Assembly: GCA_025757985.1 (NCBI GenBank)
Contig: CP107210.1
Span: 558,001 to 622,000 of the forward strand
DNA from: Oscillospiraceae bacterium
GTDB lineage: Bacteria > Bacillota > Clostridia > Oscillospirales > Ruminococcaceae
Reading direction: 5' to 3'
Length of the DNA: 64,000 nt
The notes under the pieces were generated by a model. It saw only the letters and a program-made list of their open reading frames with translations, did not search any database and had not been told where the DNA came from. Shown here piece after piece: positions 24,410 to 32,200 of this stretch. Position numbers and translations under genes: made by a program. Each line of letters begins with the position of its first letter. The first letter of the stretch is position 1.

Positions 24410-25252
24410 TTACATCTGTAAGCCGTAGTCCTGCAGGCACTGCATCAACCCGGTCTGTAAATCGGAGAAGCCGCTTCCTGCCGCTGCGCGAAGCTTACCG
24501 CCATCCATTCGCAGACTGCGCTTCCAATCCTGCTTTTCTATGTCAGGGCGGATATTCAGCTGTTCGCAGGCGCGCAGCGCCGTTTCATACATATCGCAGT
24601 CATTTTCGCTGCCGAAATTATAAATACCTCCCGGCAGCTCCATAACCTGCGTCAGCTTTTCAACGGCCTCGCGCACATAGGTGATGCCACGATAGTCATG
24701 GCAGGAGAATCGCACCGTCTGCTGCCTCATAGCCGCAGTGAGCAGGTTCAGCACAAAATTTCCGCGTATCGGCAGGCCGTACCCCGGCAGATCATACATC
24801 CAGGTCGCACGCAGCATCACGGCATCAGGCAGGGCAGACAGCACCCGCTGCTCAGCCTCCCACTTGTGGCGCCCATAGACATTTGCAGGGCAGAGCGGCT
24901 GTTCCTCTGCAAACGGCCCGTTTTCGTTAAGGCCCGTGTACACCTGATCGGAGCTGAAGCATATCAGCTTTGCCTCTACGCGTTTTGCCGCCTGTGCCAT
25001 CCAAAGCGGGAGCAAAACATTCGCGCGGTAGGATTCCTCAGGATGCTTTTCACTGTAGCCCGTGTCAGAAATCGCCGCTGTATGCAGGATCACATCTGGC
25101 TGTGTTCGGCAGATATGCTCCTGTACTGCTGTTTCGTTTGCTGCGGCGAGCATTCCTTTCGGAAAGCTGCACAGCTCATACCGATCGGCCAGTTGGGTCA
25201 TGATACGCGCCCCCACAAAGCCGCCCGCACCGGAAACCAGAACCTTTTTCAT
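24410..25252 (-). CDS. NAD(P)-dependent sugar-nucleotide epimerase/reductase (RmlD-like extended SDR)
   Basis: A 280-residue extended short-chain dehydrogenase. Rossmann motif GAGGFVG (~8-14) after MKKVLVS, HTAAISDTGYSEKHPEESY, catalytic-type FSSDQVYTG and YGRHK (Tyr/Lys pair), then MLRATWMYD as in the dTDP-4-dehydrorhamnose reductase group. The substrate is unknown; the gene stands alone, not in a rhamnose cluster. The start is the ATG at 25252 (GGAGGG before it); the longer open frame has no RBS. Its own promoter lies at 25287-25315 on the minus strand. It is divergent from the MATE gene. Confidence 0.85.
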   Translation of the reverse strand: MKKVLVSGAGGFVGARIMTQLADRYELCSFPKGMLAAANETAVQEHICRTQPDVILHTAAISDTGYSEKHPEESYRANVLLPLWMAQAAKRVEAKLICFSSDQVYTGLNENGPFAEEQPLCPANVYGRHKWEAEQRVLSALPDAVMLRATWMYDLPGYGLPIRGNFVLNLLTAAMRQQTVRFSCHDYRGITYVREAVEKLTQVMELPGGIYNFGSENDCDMYETALRACEQLNIRPDIEKQDWKRSLRMDGGKLRAAAGSGFSDLQTGLMQCLQDYGLQM

Positions 25253-25286
25253 AAAACACCCTCCGCATCGTACATGGATTGCCTTT

Positions 25287-25315
25287 ATTGTACCGTTTTT
25301 GCCCACCCTATGCAA
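25287..25315 (-). promoter_or_regulatory. Promoter of the SDR gene
   Basis: On the minus strand: TTGCAT (25315-25310), 17-bp spacer, TACAAT (25292-25287). Confidence 0.75.
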
Positions 25316-25320
25316 GTTGC

Positions 25321-25349
25321 TTGACAAATTTTGCGGCATTGTGTATACT
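25321..25349 (+). promoter_or_regulatory. Promoter of the MATE leader
   Basis: TTGACA (25321-25326), 17-bp spacer, TATACT (25344-25349); divergent from and next to the SDR promoter. Confidence 0.8.
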
Positions 25350-25400
25350 ATTTTCTACTAAAACACAGTGTGGATTTTTACAGTTCCGATACTACTTTTC

Positions 25401-25443
25401 GCCACACAATGACCCGTGCAAGCCGGTCATTGTGTGGCTTTTT
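25401..25443 (+). terminator. Terminator/attenuator in the MATE 5' leader
   Basis: 14-bp perfect stem GCCACACAATGACC (25401-25414) / GGTCATTGTGTGGC (25425-25438) followed by five T residues, lying between the promoter and the MATE start codon. An upstream GTGTGG at ~25368 can pair with CCACAC in the 5' arm, a possible antiterminator. Confidence 0.75.
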
Positions 25444-25480
25444 CTATGCGATTTTTGTGCAAAAAAAGGAGTGCACGCGT

Positions 25481-26818
25481 ATGAACGATACCTTTATGAA
25501 AGAAAAACCTGTATTTCCGCTGCTGACCAGCATGGCATTGCCCATGGTCGCTTCCATGCTGGTCAGTGCGCTGTACAACATTGTGGACAGCCTGTATGTG
25601 GCCCGCATCAGCGAGGAGGCTATGACAGCCCTCTCGCTGGTCTATCCTGTGCAGAACTTCATCAACGCCGTTGCCATCGGCTTCAGCATCGGCATCAGCG
25701 CGTTGATTTCACTGCATCTGGGGGCTGGCAATCAGGAGAAGGCTGACACCGCCGCGACGCACGGCATGGTGCTGTCCCTGCTGCACGGCATCATTGCCTC
25801 CGTTGCCGGTATTGCCGTCATACCGCGTTTCCTGCGCAGCTTCACTACGGATGAAACCGTTATTGCGCTGGGGCTTACCTATGCGCGCATCGCGTTTCTC
25901 TTTTCCGTTATCATCATGGCTGCTATGGCTTTTGAAAAGATATTTCAAGCTGTAGGCTGCATGAAGATCACGATGGCAGGGCTGTCGCTCGGCTCTGTCT
26001 GCAACATTGTTCTGGACCCATTGCTCATCTTCGGCATCGGCCCTTTCCCGGAGATGGGGATTGCCGGTGCCGCACTGGCTACCGGCATCGGTCAGATGAT
26101 GCAGGTGGTGTTCTATCTCATCATCTATTTTGTCCGTCCGATTCCCGTACATCTGCGCCGCAGCTGCCTGCATTTCAACCCCAGAATGGGGCTGCAGCTT
26201 TACTCGATCGGCGTGCCCGCCGTTTTAAATCTCGCGCTGCCGTCGGTGCTCATCACCTTTCTTAATTCTCTGTTGGCAGTCTATTCACAGAGCTATATCG
26301 TTGTGCTGGGCATCTATTATAAATTACAGACCTTCCTGTATCTGCCGGCAAACGGCATCGTGCAGGGGCTTCGCCCCATCATTGGCTATAACTATGGTGC
26401 CGGGGAGTATGGCCGTGTCAAAAAGGTCTACCGCACTGCCATGGCCATGTGCGCCGCCATTATGGCCGCCGGCACGCTGCTATGCCTCGTCTTGTCGGAG
26501 CAGCTGATGGGGTTGTTCAGCACTAATGTTGAAACCATTGCCATCGGTACCGCAGCGCTGCGCATCATCTGCACGGGCTTTCTGGTATCCACGATTTCGG
26601 TTGTTGTCTCCGGCGCTCTGGAGGGGCTTGGCAAGGGGATAGAGTCTCTGGTGATTTCCCTGTGCCGCTACATTGTTGTCATCATGCCGCTGGCCTGGCT
26701 GTTTTGTCACTTTGCAGGCGCAGACGGTATCTGGCATGCCTTCTGGCTGACAGAGTTTTTGACGGCTGCCATCTCGCTGGTGGTTTACCACAAAAGCGTA
26801 AAGCTCAACAGAATATAA
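25481..26818 (+). CDS. MATE family multidrug/cation antiporter
   Basis: Twelve-helix efflux transporter of 445 residues. N-terminal ALPMVASMLVSALYNIVDSLYVARIS and AIGFSIGISALISLHLGAGNQEKAD, the half-repeat GMAGAALATGIGQ-like stretch (here GIAGAALATGIGQMMQV), and LQGLRPIIGYNYGA-like QGLRPIIGYNYGAGEYGRVKK identify the family. Substrate is not predictable. ATG 25481 has an AAAAGGA RBS. An intrinsic terminator in its leader means expression depends on read-through. Confidence 0.93.
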   Translation: MNDTFMKEKPVFPLLTSMALPMVASMLVSALYNIVDSLYVARISEEAMTALSLVYPVQNFINAVAIGFSIGISALISLHLGAGNQEKADTAATHGMVLSLLHGIIASVAGIAVIPRFLRSFTTDETVIALGLTYARIAFLFSVIIMAAMAFEKIFQAVGCMKITMAGLSLGSVCNIVLDPLLIFGIGPFPEMGIAGAALATGIGQMMQVVFYLIIYFVRPIPVHLRRSCLHFNPRMGLQLYSIGVPAVLNLALPSVLITFLNSLLAVYSQSYIVVLGIYYKLQTFLYLPANGIVQGLRPIIGYNYGAGEYGRVKKVYRTAMAMCAAIMAAGTLLCLVLSEQLMGLFSTNVETIAIGTAALRIICTGFLVSTISVVVSGALEGLGKGIESLVISLCRYIVVIMPLAWLFCHFAGADGIWHAFWLTEFLTAAISLVVYHKSVKLNRI

Positions 26819-26853
26819 TCGCCCAAGCGCCGCACGCCCCGTGCGGCAATGCC

Positions 26854-26895
26854 AAAAAAAGCCGGTGCCCTCCCATTTGGGAAAGCACCGGCTTT
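26854..26895 (-). terminator. Terminator of the ATP-grasp gene (minus strand), possibly bidirectional
   Basis: Stem GCCGGTGC (26861-26868) / GCACCGGC (26885-26892), extended by CCC/GGG. On the minus strand it is followed by seven T residues; on the plus strand the T-run is short. It sits between the convergent MATE and ATP-grasp genes. Confidence 0.85.
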
Positions 26896-26901
26896 CAGTG
26901 T

Positions 26902-28095
26902 TTATGCCTGCTCCTGCACATAGCGGATGAACGCATCACGCTCCGCTGTGGAGCGGACGACCGCCGTATACATCTGGTCGCCCATATCTAGGCGCAATGC
27001 CTGCGGGATGCGCCCGCACATCTTGATCCGGCTGCCGTATCGCGCCAGGATCTGGGCGTGGGTGTGCTTGTACTGGTGGCAGTCGCGGCGGCCAGCGTAG
27101 ACACAGAAATACTTGTGGCCATTCAGGTCCAGACTGCGCACCTCATCATAACATACCATGTCTGCCCAGATCTGGTAGCAGTCCACAGAGTTGGCATAGT
27201 TGATCATATCGGGGGTGTAACCGCCTGCCGGACGCATATTGACCTCAAGTGCCACATAATCGCCCTTTTTGCCAAGGCCCGGCTTATCCTCGTTCAGCTG
27301 GAAAAACTCACAGTGGAAAAACCGGCTTTTAGCGCCAAAGGCCTTGATCGTGCGGAAGCCCACATCCTTGAGCGCCGCAGGAACCGTTTTCTGCGTCCAG
27401 TAGCTCAAATCGCCGTTCTTACTGACGATGTCCAGCATCGGGGTGGGGAACACATTGGAGGTGTAGAACAGCGGCACACAATGGCTGTCGGCCACGCCGT
27501 CAAAGCTGACAATCGTACCGTTGATATACTCCTCCATAATGTACTGCACCGCATGGGGCTCGGCATAGAATTTTTTCAGCTCTGAGAAGTTCTTCAGCTT
27601 ATAGGTAGCCTCGGCACCGCAGCCGTTATCCGGCTTGACGATAACAGGGTAGCCTACCTCCTTGATAAACGCCCGGGCCGCCGCGAGAGTGCTGACCATG
27701 TGGTGGCGTGCCACTGGCACACCGGCTGCACGGTAGCTTTCCTTCATGCGGCTCTTGTACTTGATGCGCTCGATAAAATCATTCTTGGCACCGGTATTGA
27801 TATTGAAATCGGTGCGCAGCTGGGCATCCATCTCAAGCCAGTATTCGTTGTTCGACTCAATCCAGTCAATTTTGCCGTAGTGGAAGGTGAAGTAAGCGAC
27901 AGCGCGCAGCATCTCCTCATAGCTGCCCAGATTATCCACGCGATAATACTCCGTCAGGCAGTGCTTTAGCTCACCGGGAATCTCATCAAACGGTGCATCA
28001 CCGATGCCAAGCACATTGACACCGTTGCGGTGCAGCCGGTCGCAAAAATTCCAGTAAGTGTTGGGAAAATGCGGGCTGACAAAGATAAAGTTCAT
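26902..28095 (-). CDS. ATP-grasp domain enzyme of unknown substrate
   Basis: 397 residues. An N-terminal Rossmann-like preATP-grasp domain (FIFVSPHFPNTYWNFCDRL) is followed by an ATP-grasp fold: YKSRMKESYRAAGVPVARH, FIKEVGYPVIVKPDNGCGAEATYK (ATP-binding Lys and Gly-rich loop, ~150-173), MEEYINGTIVSFDGV, and metal-binding ALEVNMRPAGGYTPDM. Such enzymes join a carboxylate to an amine or thiol; the partners are unknown. The start could be ATG 28095 or the TTG at 28107 (closer to GAGAGGAAG). The next gene upstream is a DUF4250 gene, 44 bp away, likely in the same transcript. Confidence 0.8.
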   Translation of the reverse strand: MNFIFVSPHFPNTYWNFCDRLHRNGVNVLGIGDAPFDEIPGELKHCLTEYYRVDNLGSYEEMLRAVAYFTFHYGKIDWIESNNEYWLEMDAQLRTDFNINTGAKNDFIERIKYKSRMKESYRAAGVPVARHHMVSTLAAARAFIKEVGYPVIVKPDNGCGAEATYKLKNFSELKKFYAEPHAVQYIMEEYINGTIVSFDGVADSHCVPLFYTSNVFPTPMLDIVSKNGDLSYWTQKTVPAALKDVGFRTIKAFGAKSRFFHCEFFQLNEDKPGLGKKGDYVALEVNMRPAGGYTPDMINYANSVDCYQIWADMVCYDEVRSLDLNGHKYFCVYAGRRDCHQYKHTHAQILARYGSRIKMCGRIPQALRLDMGDQMYTAVVRSTAERDAFIRYVQEQA

Positions 28096-28138
28096 CGGGT
28101 TCTTCAACTTCCTCTCTCAAAAGATGCGCATATGCCGT

Positions 28139-28312
28139 TTATACAAAGCGGTTCTGTTCACGGCTGTACTCATAGCCGATCTCTGCAAGCGCCGCACAAA
28201 GCGCCTGCCGGTCCGCCTGCTCACGGTCGCAGAAAGCATCCAGTGAGGCATCACGGTCGCGCAGCTGGGTATTCACATAGCTCAGCAGCATAATCGGGTC
28301 ATGGGGGAGCAT
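28139..28312 (-). CDS. DUF4250 domain-containing small protein
   Basis: 57 residues matching the DUF4250 family, small Firmicute proteins of unknown function: begins MLPHDPIMLLSYVNTQLRD and ends IGYEYSREQNRFV, both characteristic. The ATG at 28312 has AGGAGG just upstream on the minus strand; the longer frame upstream is not supported by an RBS. It lies between rpmB and the ATP-grasp gene; the rpmB terminator separates it from rpmB, so it probably depends on read-through or an unseen promoter. Confidence 0.85.
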   Translation of the reverse strand: MLPHDPIMLLSYVNTQLRDRDASLDAFCDREQADRQALCAALAEIGYEYSREQNRFV

Positions 28313-28336
28313 GGGTCTACCTCCTAAAAATTCCAT

Positions 28337-28373
28337 AAAAAAGAGAAAAAGCCGGTCACACGATGTGACCGGC
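28337..28373 (-). terminator. Terminator of rpmB (minus strand)
   Basis: 10-bp perfect stem GCCGGTCACA (28351-28360) / TGTGACCGGC (28364-28373) with a 3-base loop; the minus-strand exit is T-rich. Confidence 0.88.
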
Positions 28374-28388
28374 ATTTTTTCCTTCCAA

Positions 28389-28577
28389 TCAGACCGCGCG
28401 GGTAACTTTACCAGAGCGCAGGCAGCGGGTGCAGGCGTAGATATACTTCGGGGAACCGTCCACGATCGCCTTCACGCGCTTGACATTGGGGTTCCAGGTA
28501 CGGTTGCTCCGACGATGAGAGTGAGAAACCTTGATACCGAACGTGACACCCTTGCCACAGCAAGAACATTTGGCCAT
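28389..28577 (-). CDS. rpmB: 50S ribosomal protein L28
   Basis: 62-residue ribosomal protein of the zinc-containing type: CSCCGKG and CTRCL cysteine pairs, with SHSHRRSNRTWNPNVKRV. The RBS GGAGGTG precedes the ATG. It is monocistronic: own promoter at 28610-28638 and a strong terminator after it. In Bacillus rpmB sits beside spoVM; here the two are ~20 kb apart. Confidence 0.97.
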   Translation of the reverse strand: MAKCSCCGKGVTFGIKVSHSHRRSNRTWNPNVKRVKAIVDGSPKYIYACTRCLRSGKVTRAV

Positions 28578-28609
28578 AATGCTTGCACCTCCTTTTCAAT
28601 AGCTTTAAC

Positions 28610-28638
28610 AGTATAGCGTATATGTGCAGAAAATGCAA
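28610..28638 (-). promoter_or_regulatory. Promoter of rpmB
   Basis: Minus strand: TTGCAT (28638-28633), 17-bp spacer, TATACT (28615-28610). Confidence 0.8.
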
Positions 28639-28731
28639 GAGTTTTTGAAGAAAAAAATTCAATTTTTTTCATAATTTTGCGTTTTTGTCTGAATCCGGCG
28701 CTAAATATTGTGTTTTGCGGCCCTGCGGGGC

Positions 28732-28760
28732 TTGTCTTGCCGCGGTTTCTACGATATAAT
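28732..28760 (+). promoter_or_regulatory. Promoter of the M50-scpAB operon
   Basis: TTGTCT (28732-28737), 17-bp spacer, TATAAT (28755-28760). Confidence 0.7.
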
Positions 28761-28792
28761 AGAAAAGAATTTTAATGGGGTGGTGTTGGCTT

Positions 28793-29449
28793 TTGAACGG
28801 ACTGTTGTCTCCGGCGCGGATCGTGCAGTATCTGCTGCGTGCCGTGGTAGTGCTGATTGCGATCCCATTTCATGAATCCGCCCATGCACTGGCCAGCCAT
28901 CTTCTGGGGGATGATACCGCCGTGCGGGCCGGGCGTCTGTCGATGAACCCGATGCACCACTTTGACCCGCTTGGTGCGCTCTGCATGCTGGTGGGCGGTG
29001 TCGGCTGGGCCAAGCCTGTATCGATCAACCCGTACAATTATAAAAATCCAAAGCTCGGCATGGCGCTTTCCGCCGCTGCCGGGCCGGCCAGCAATTTTCT
29101 GCTTGCGTGGGTGTCGATGATCCTGTACAAGCTCTGCTGGTACAGCGGGCTGGGGCAGACGCTGCCTGCTCTGTTGATGTTCTTTTATTATATGGTTGCC
29201 ATGAATCTGAGTCTCGGCGTTTTCAACCTGCTGCCGGTGCCGCCCTTTGACGGCAGCCGCATCGCGCTGCTGTTCCTGCCGCAGAGGCTCTACTTCAAGG
29301 CCATGAAATATGAACGGTACATTATGCTGACCGTTCTGGCGCTTGTATTTTTGGGCCTGTTGGATATACCGCTGTCGTGGCTTGTAAACGGCATGTGGCG
29401 GCTGATGCTGCAGCTGACAGGCTTTGTGGAATTGTTGTGGGGGTATTGA
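28793..29449 (+). CDS. Site-2-protease family (M50) membrane metalloprotease
   Basis: A 218-residue integral membrane protein of the YwhC-like M50 branch. Zinc motif HExxH in FHESAHALASH, MNPMHHFDPLGALCML, GWAKPVSINPYNYKNP and the second metal motif LLPVPPFDGSR, with ~5 hydrophobic segments. Substrate unknown; this branch almost always neighbours scpA in Firmicutes, as here. The TTG at 28793 is preferred to the ATG at 28775, since GGGGTGG lies between them and the ATG would be only ~8 nt from the transcript start. Confidence 0.85.
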   Translation: MNGLLSPARIVQYLLRAVVVLIAIPFHESAHALASHLLGDDTAVRAGRLSMNPMHHFDPLGALCMLVGGVGWAKPVSINPYNYKNPKLGMALSAAAGPASNFLLAWVSMILYKLCWYSGLGQTLPALLMFFYYMVAMNLSLGVFNLLPVPPFDGSRIALLFLPQRLYFKAMKYERYIMLTVLALVFLGLLDIPLSWLVNGMWRLMLQLTGFVELLWGY

Positions 29450-29453
29450 TTTT

Positions 29454-30179
29454 TTGCCGGAAATTCTGACATTCAAGATAGAAGATTTTGAGGGCCCGCT
29501 TGATTTGCTGCTCTATCTGGTGGGCAAAAATAAGATGAACCTCTATGACATCAACATCATGGCCTTGATCGAGCAGTACACCGCCGCCATCCGGGAGATG
29601 CAGCAGGACAGGATGGAGGTATCCAGCGAGTTTATCGATATGGCCGCCCATCTGGTACAGATGAAAAGCGCCCTGCTGCTGCCCCGCAGCCCCGAGGCCG
29701 AGCGGATGAAGGCCGAGCTTACCGGCCGCCTGATCGAGTACAGCGCCTGTAAGGAGGTTGCCGCCCAACTGGGCAGCCGTGCCCGGGATCTATACACCGC
29801 AGCGCGCGAGCCGATGCCGCTTGTCGGCGCTGCCGAGTATACCCGCCGCCATGACCCGAACTGGCTGGTGCAGGCCTGGTTCAACCTGATGGGCCGCAGC
29901 ACCCGCAAGCGGAAGCCCACACAGGAAAAGTTTGAGCCGCTGGTCACAGCGCCCTTCGTCTCCGTTGCAAGCCGTGTTTCCCATATGCTGCGCGGGCTGC
30001 TCAAAGGTCGTTTGCAGAAGATGGGCGAGCTGTTCAGCCGCGAGGAGAGCCGCAGCACGAATGTTGCCACCTTCTTGGCCCTTCTGGAGCTGATCCGCGC
30101 CGGCCGCGTTCAGGTGGACGACAGCGGCGCCCTGCAGCTTGACCGCACACACCGCAGAAGAAAGGACAAAACGCAATGA
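29454..30179 (+). CDS. scpA: Segregation and condensation protein A
   Basis: Kleisin subunit bridging the SMC heads in chromosome condensation; 241 residues. N-terminal FEGPLDLLLYLVGKNKMNLYDI is the kleisin head-binding helix; FIDMAAHLVQMKSALLLPR follows; the C-terminal winged helix holds ATFLALLELIRAGRVQV. The TTG start at 29454 is preceded by GTGGGGG within the previous gene's end, and only 4 bp separate the two genes. The stop overlaps scpB by 4 bp (ATGA), a coupled pair. Confidence 0.94.
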   Translation: MPEILTFKIEDFEGPLDLLLYLVGKNKMNLYDINIMALIEQYTAAIREMQQDRMEVSSEFIDMAAHLVQMKSALLLPRSPEAERMKAELTGRLIEYSACKEVAAQLGSRARDLYTAAREPMPLVGAAEYTRRHDPNWLVQAWFNLMGRSTRKRKPTQEKFEPLVTAPFVSVASRVSHMLRGLLKGRLQKMGELFSREESRSTNVATFLALLELIRAGRVQVDDSGALQLDRTHRRRKDKTQ

Positions 30180-30748
30180 CAGAACGACAGGAGCTTGGCT
30201 CTCTGGAAGCCATGCTGTTTGCCCATGCGGAGCCGGTGGAAACCGCCCGCCTGGCGGATGCTCTGCGGCTGGACACAGACGAAACCACCGAGCTGCTGCA
30301 AAAGCTGCAAAAACGGCTTGACGAGCAGGAAAGCGGCATGGTCCTCCTGTTTTTTGAGCCTGACCGTTGGCAGATGACGACCCGCCCGTATTACGGCGAA
30401 ATGGTCAAGCGGATTCTCGACACCCGCCGTAATGCGCCGCTTTCACCCGCGGCGCTTGAGGTACTGGCCGTCATCGCCTACAACCAGCCTGTGTCCCGCA
30501 GCTTTATTGAGCAGGTCCGCGGCGTAGATTCCTCATCCACCGTCACAAAGCTGCTTGATAAGGGCTTGATCGAGGAGGCCGGCCGTCTGGATCTGCCGGG
30601 CAAGCCGGTTGCCTTTCAAGTTACCGACACCTTTTTGCGCGTGTTTGGGCTGGGCAGCCTCAATGATCTGCCGCCGCTGCACGGCGAGGTGCAGGAAGAG
30701 CCCGCTCCCGAAGCCGACAGCGATGCCGAGCAGCTGGAATGGAAGTGA
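30176..30748 (+). CDS. scpB: Segregation and condensation protein B
   Basis: 190-residue kite subunit partnering ScpA and SMC. Two winged helices: ALEAMLFAHAEPVETARLA and LSPAALEVLAVIAYNQPVSRSFIEQVRG, followed by VTKLLDKGLIEEAGRLDLPGKPVAFQVT and FLRVFGLGSLNDLP. ATG overlaps the scpA stop. The following DUF2953 gene starts 7 bp after its stop. Confidence 0.95.
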   Translation: MTERQELGSLEAMLFAHAEPVETARLADALRLDTDETTELLQKLQKRLDEQESGMVLLFFEPDRWQMTTRPYYGEMVKRILDTRRNAPLSPAALEVLAVIAYNQPVSRSFIEQVRGVDSSSTVTKLLDKGLIEEAGRLDLPGKPVAFQVTDTFLRVFGLGSLNDLPPLHGEVQEEPAPEADSDAEQLEWK

Positions 30749-30754
30749 TTGCCG

Positions 30755-31588
30755 ATGGCTGTTCTCTTGTTTATCCTGCGGCTGATTGGCTGGATACTGC
30801 TGGCGCTGCTGGTTATCCTGCTCGCCGCGCTCGTTCTGCCGCTGGGGATACGGGTTTCCTACCACCCCGGCAGCCTGCAGGTCAGGGCATATTACGGGCC
30901 GCTGCAATTTACGCTTTGGCCGCGGGGCGGCGCGGGTAATTCCCCTGCAGCGCCGCAGCCTGCGCCCGCCCCCGCACCGCCCGCAGGTAAACCGGCAGCC
31001 ACAGAAGGGGAAATGCGGCCCGCTGCCACAGCGGGCAAACCGAGCGCCCCGCCTGCCGCGAAGGCTGCCGCACCGCAGGCACCGCCTGAGCCGGCAGCTG
31101 CTCCGCAGCCCGGCAGCGCTGACACCGCGCCGCCGGAGCCTGAAAGCACGCCCCCGAAGGGTTCACTGCCCTTCGGCATCTCGGAGCATATCAACGCAGC
31201 CCGGCAGCTTCTGTCCGACGACCCGATGGCCTTCGCCAGCTGCATGCTGGACCACACTGGCTGGCTTGGCAGGCTGTGTCTGCGCACGCTGCGTGTGACG
31301 CATCTGGATATTTTCTGGACTGTTCACGCAGATGAAGCCGCTGCGACCGCTGCACTTTACGGCGCAGAGATGGCGCTGGCCAATAATCTGCTGGCCTTTG
31401 TGCAGCAGCATGTCCGGCTGCAGAGCGACCGCCTTTGGCTGGAGCCTGATTTCACCGGGCAGCGGGCAGGGGAGCGAAGCATTTCATTTTCACTCAAATC
31501 CTGCGCGGGCGTACTGCTCTGGCTCCTTCTGCGGCTGTTGCACCGCCTGTGGAAAGACCCGCAGCTGCAGCCTGCACACACATCGTAA
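30755..31588 (+). CDS. DUF2953 domain-containing membrane protein (YtfI-like)
   Basis: 277 residues: an N-terminal membrane helix (~8-32), a short beta region (GIRVSYHPGSLQVRAYYGPLQF), a Pro/Ala-rich linker (~70-135), then a C-terminal domain with HLDIFWTVHADEAAATAALYGAEMALAN and LWLEPDF, typical of DUF2953. In Bacillus ytfI precedes ytfJ (gerW); here gerW also follows, after a MITE-like insertion. ATG 30755 is preferred over TTG 30749 by RBS spacing. Function unknown, linked to sporulation by neighbour only. Confidence 0.8.
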   Translation: MAVLLFILRLIGWILLALLVILLAALVLPLGIRVSYHPGSLQVRAYYGPLQFTLWPRGGAGNSPAAPQPAPAPAPPAGKPAATEGEMRPAATAGKPSAPPAAKAAAPQAPPEPAAAPQPGSADTAPPEPESTPPKGSLPFGISEHINAARQLLSDDPMAFASCMLDHTGWLGRLCLRTLRVTHLDIFWTVHADEAAATAALYGAEMALANNLLAFVQQHVRLQSDRLWLEPDFTGQRAGERSISFSLKSCAGVLLWLLLRLLHRLWKDPQLQPAHTS

Positions 31589-31599
31589 TTCGTTGGTTT

Positions 31600-31779
31600 C
31601 TATGGCAATACCGCATAATTCTAAGTGCCGATACGGCGAGCGAGGTGCGGCAGATGCTAAGCCAAAAGCGCAGATAATACTGGATGTCTTATCGAGCATT
31701 TTGGCAACGCAGATGCCGTGCCGCAGCCGCCGGAGCGGCGCTTAAGCCGTCAGGCGGGAATTGTGCGGTGTTGCCCTAT
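31600..31779. mobile_element. MITE-like palindromic element (172 bp) with CTAT target duplication
   Basis: The element proper is 31604-31775. Its 18-bp terminal inverted repeats match at 16 of 18 positions: GGCAATACCGCATAATTC and GAATTGTGCGGTGTTGCC. It is flanked by CTAT on each side (31600-31603, 31776-31779). The interior is itself roughly self-complementary (for example GCCAAAAGC with GCATTTTGGC) and would fold into one long imperfect hairpin. No ORF. It sits between DUF2953 and gerW and ends just before the gerW RBS. Confidence 0.7.
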
Positions 31780-31798
31780 ATAAAAGGAGGAATTTTCC

Positions 31799-32188
31799 AT
31801 GGCTGAGCATCCTATTCAGGGCCTGATGGGCGTTACGATCGAGAAGATCCGTGACATGGTCAACTCAGAGACCATCATCGGTGACCCCATCCATGTCGAT
31901 GATACCACCATCATTCCCGTTTCCCGCGTCACCTTCGGCTTTGCATCCGGCGGCTCCGATGTGGGACCCGCCTCCAGCAAGCAGATGTTCGGCGGCGGCA
32001 GCGGCGCAGGCGTCTCGGTCACGCCGGTCGCGTTCCTCGTTGTCTCCAACGGCAATGTGCGCACCGTCCAGCTGGTGGAGAAGGTCTCCGCCGTGGACAA
32101 TGTGATTGCCTCCCTGCCGGAGTTGGTCGACAAGGTCGCCGCACTGATCAAAAAAGAAAAGCCGGGCGCTGATAAGCCCGCTGAATAA
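31799..32188 (+). CDS. gerW: GerW family sporulation protein (YtfJ)
   Basis: 129 residues. The family pattern is clear: HPIQGLMGVTIEKIRDMV, VIGDPI-like IIGDPIHVDDTTIIPVSRVTFGF, a Gly-rich GGGSGAGVSVTPVAFLVV and a C-terminal helix with lysines. In Bacillus YtfJ/GerW is a forespore protein needed for normal germination with some germinants. AAGGAGG lies 8 bases before the ATG. The upstream palindromic element may affect its transcription. Confidence 0.92.
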   Translation: MAEHPIQGLMGVTIEKIRDMVNSETIIGDPIHVDDTTIIPVSRVTFGFASGGSDVGPASSKQMFGGGSGAGVSVTPVAFLVVSNGNVRTVQLVEKVSAVDNVIASLPELVDKVAALIKKEKPGADKPAE

Positions 32189-32200
32189 GGAGTATATTGA

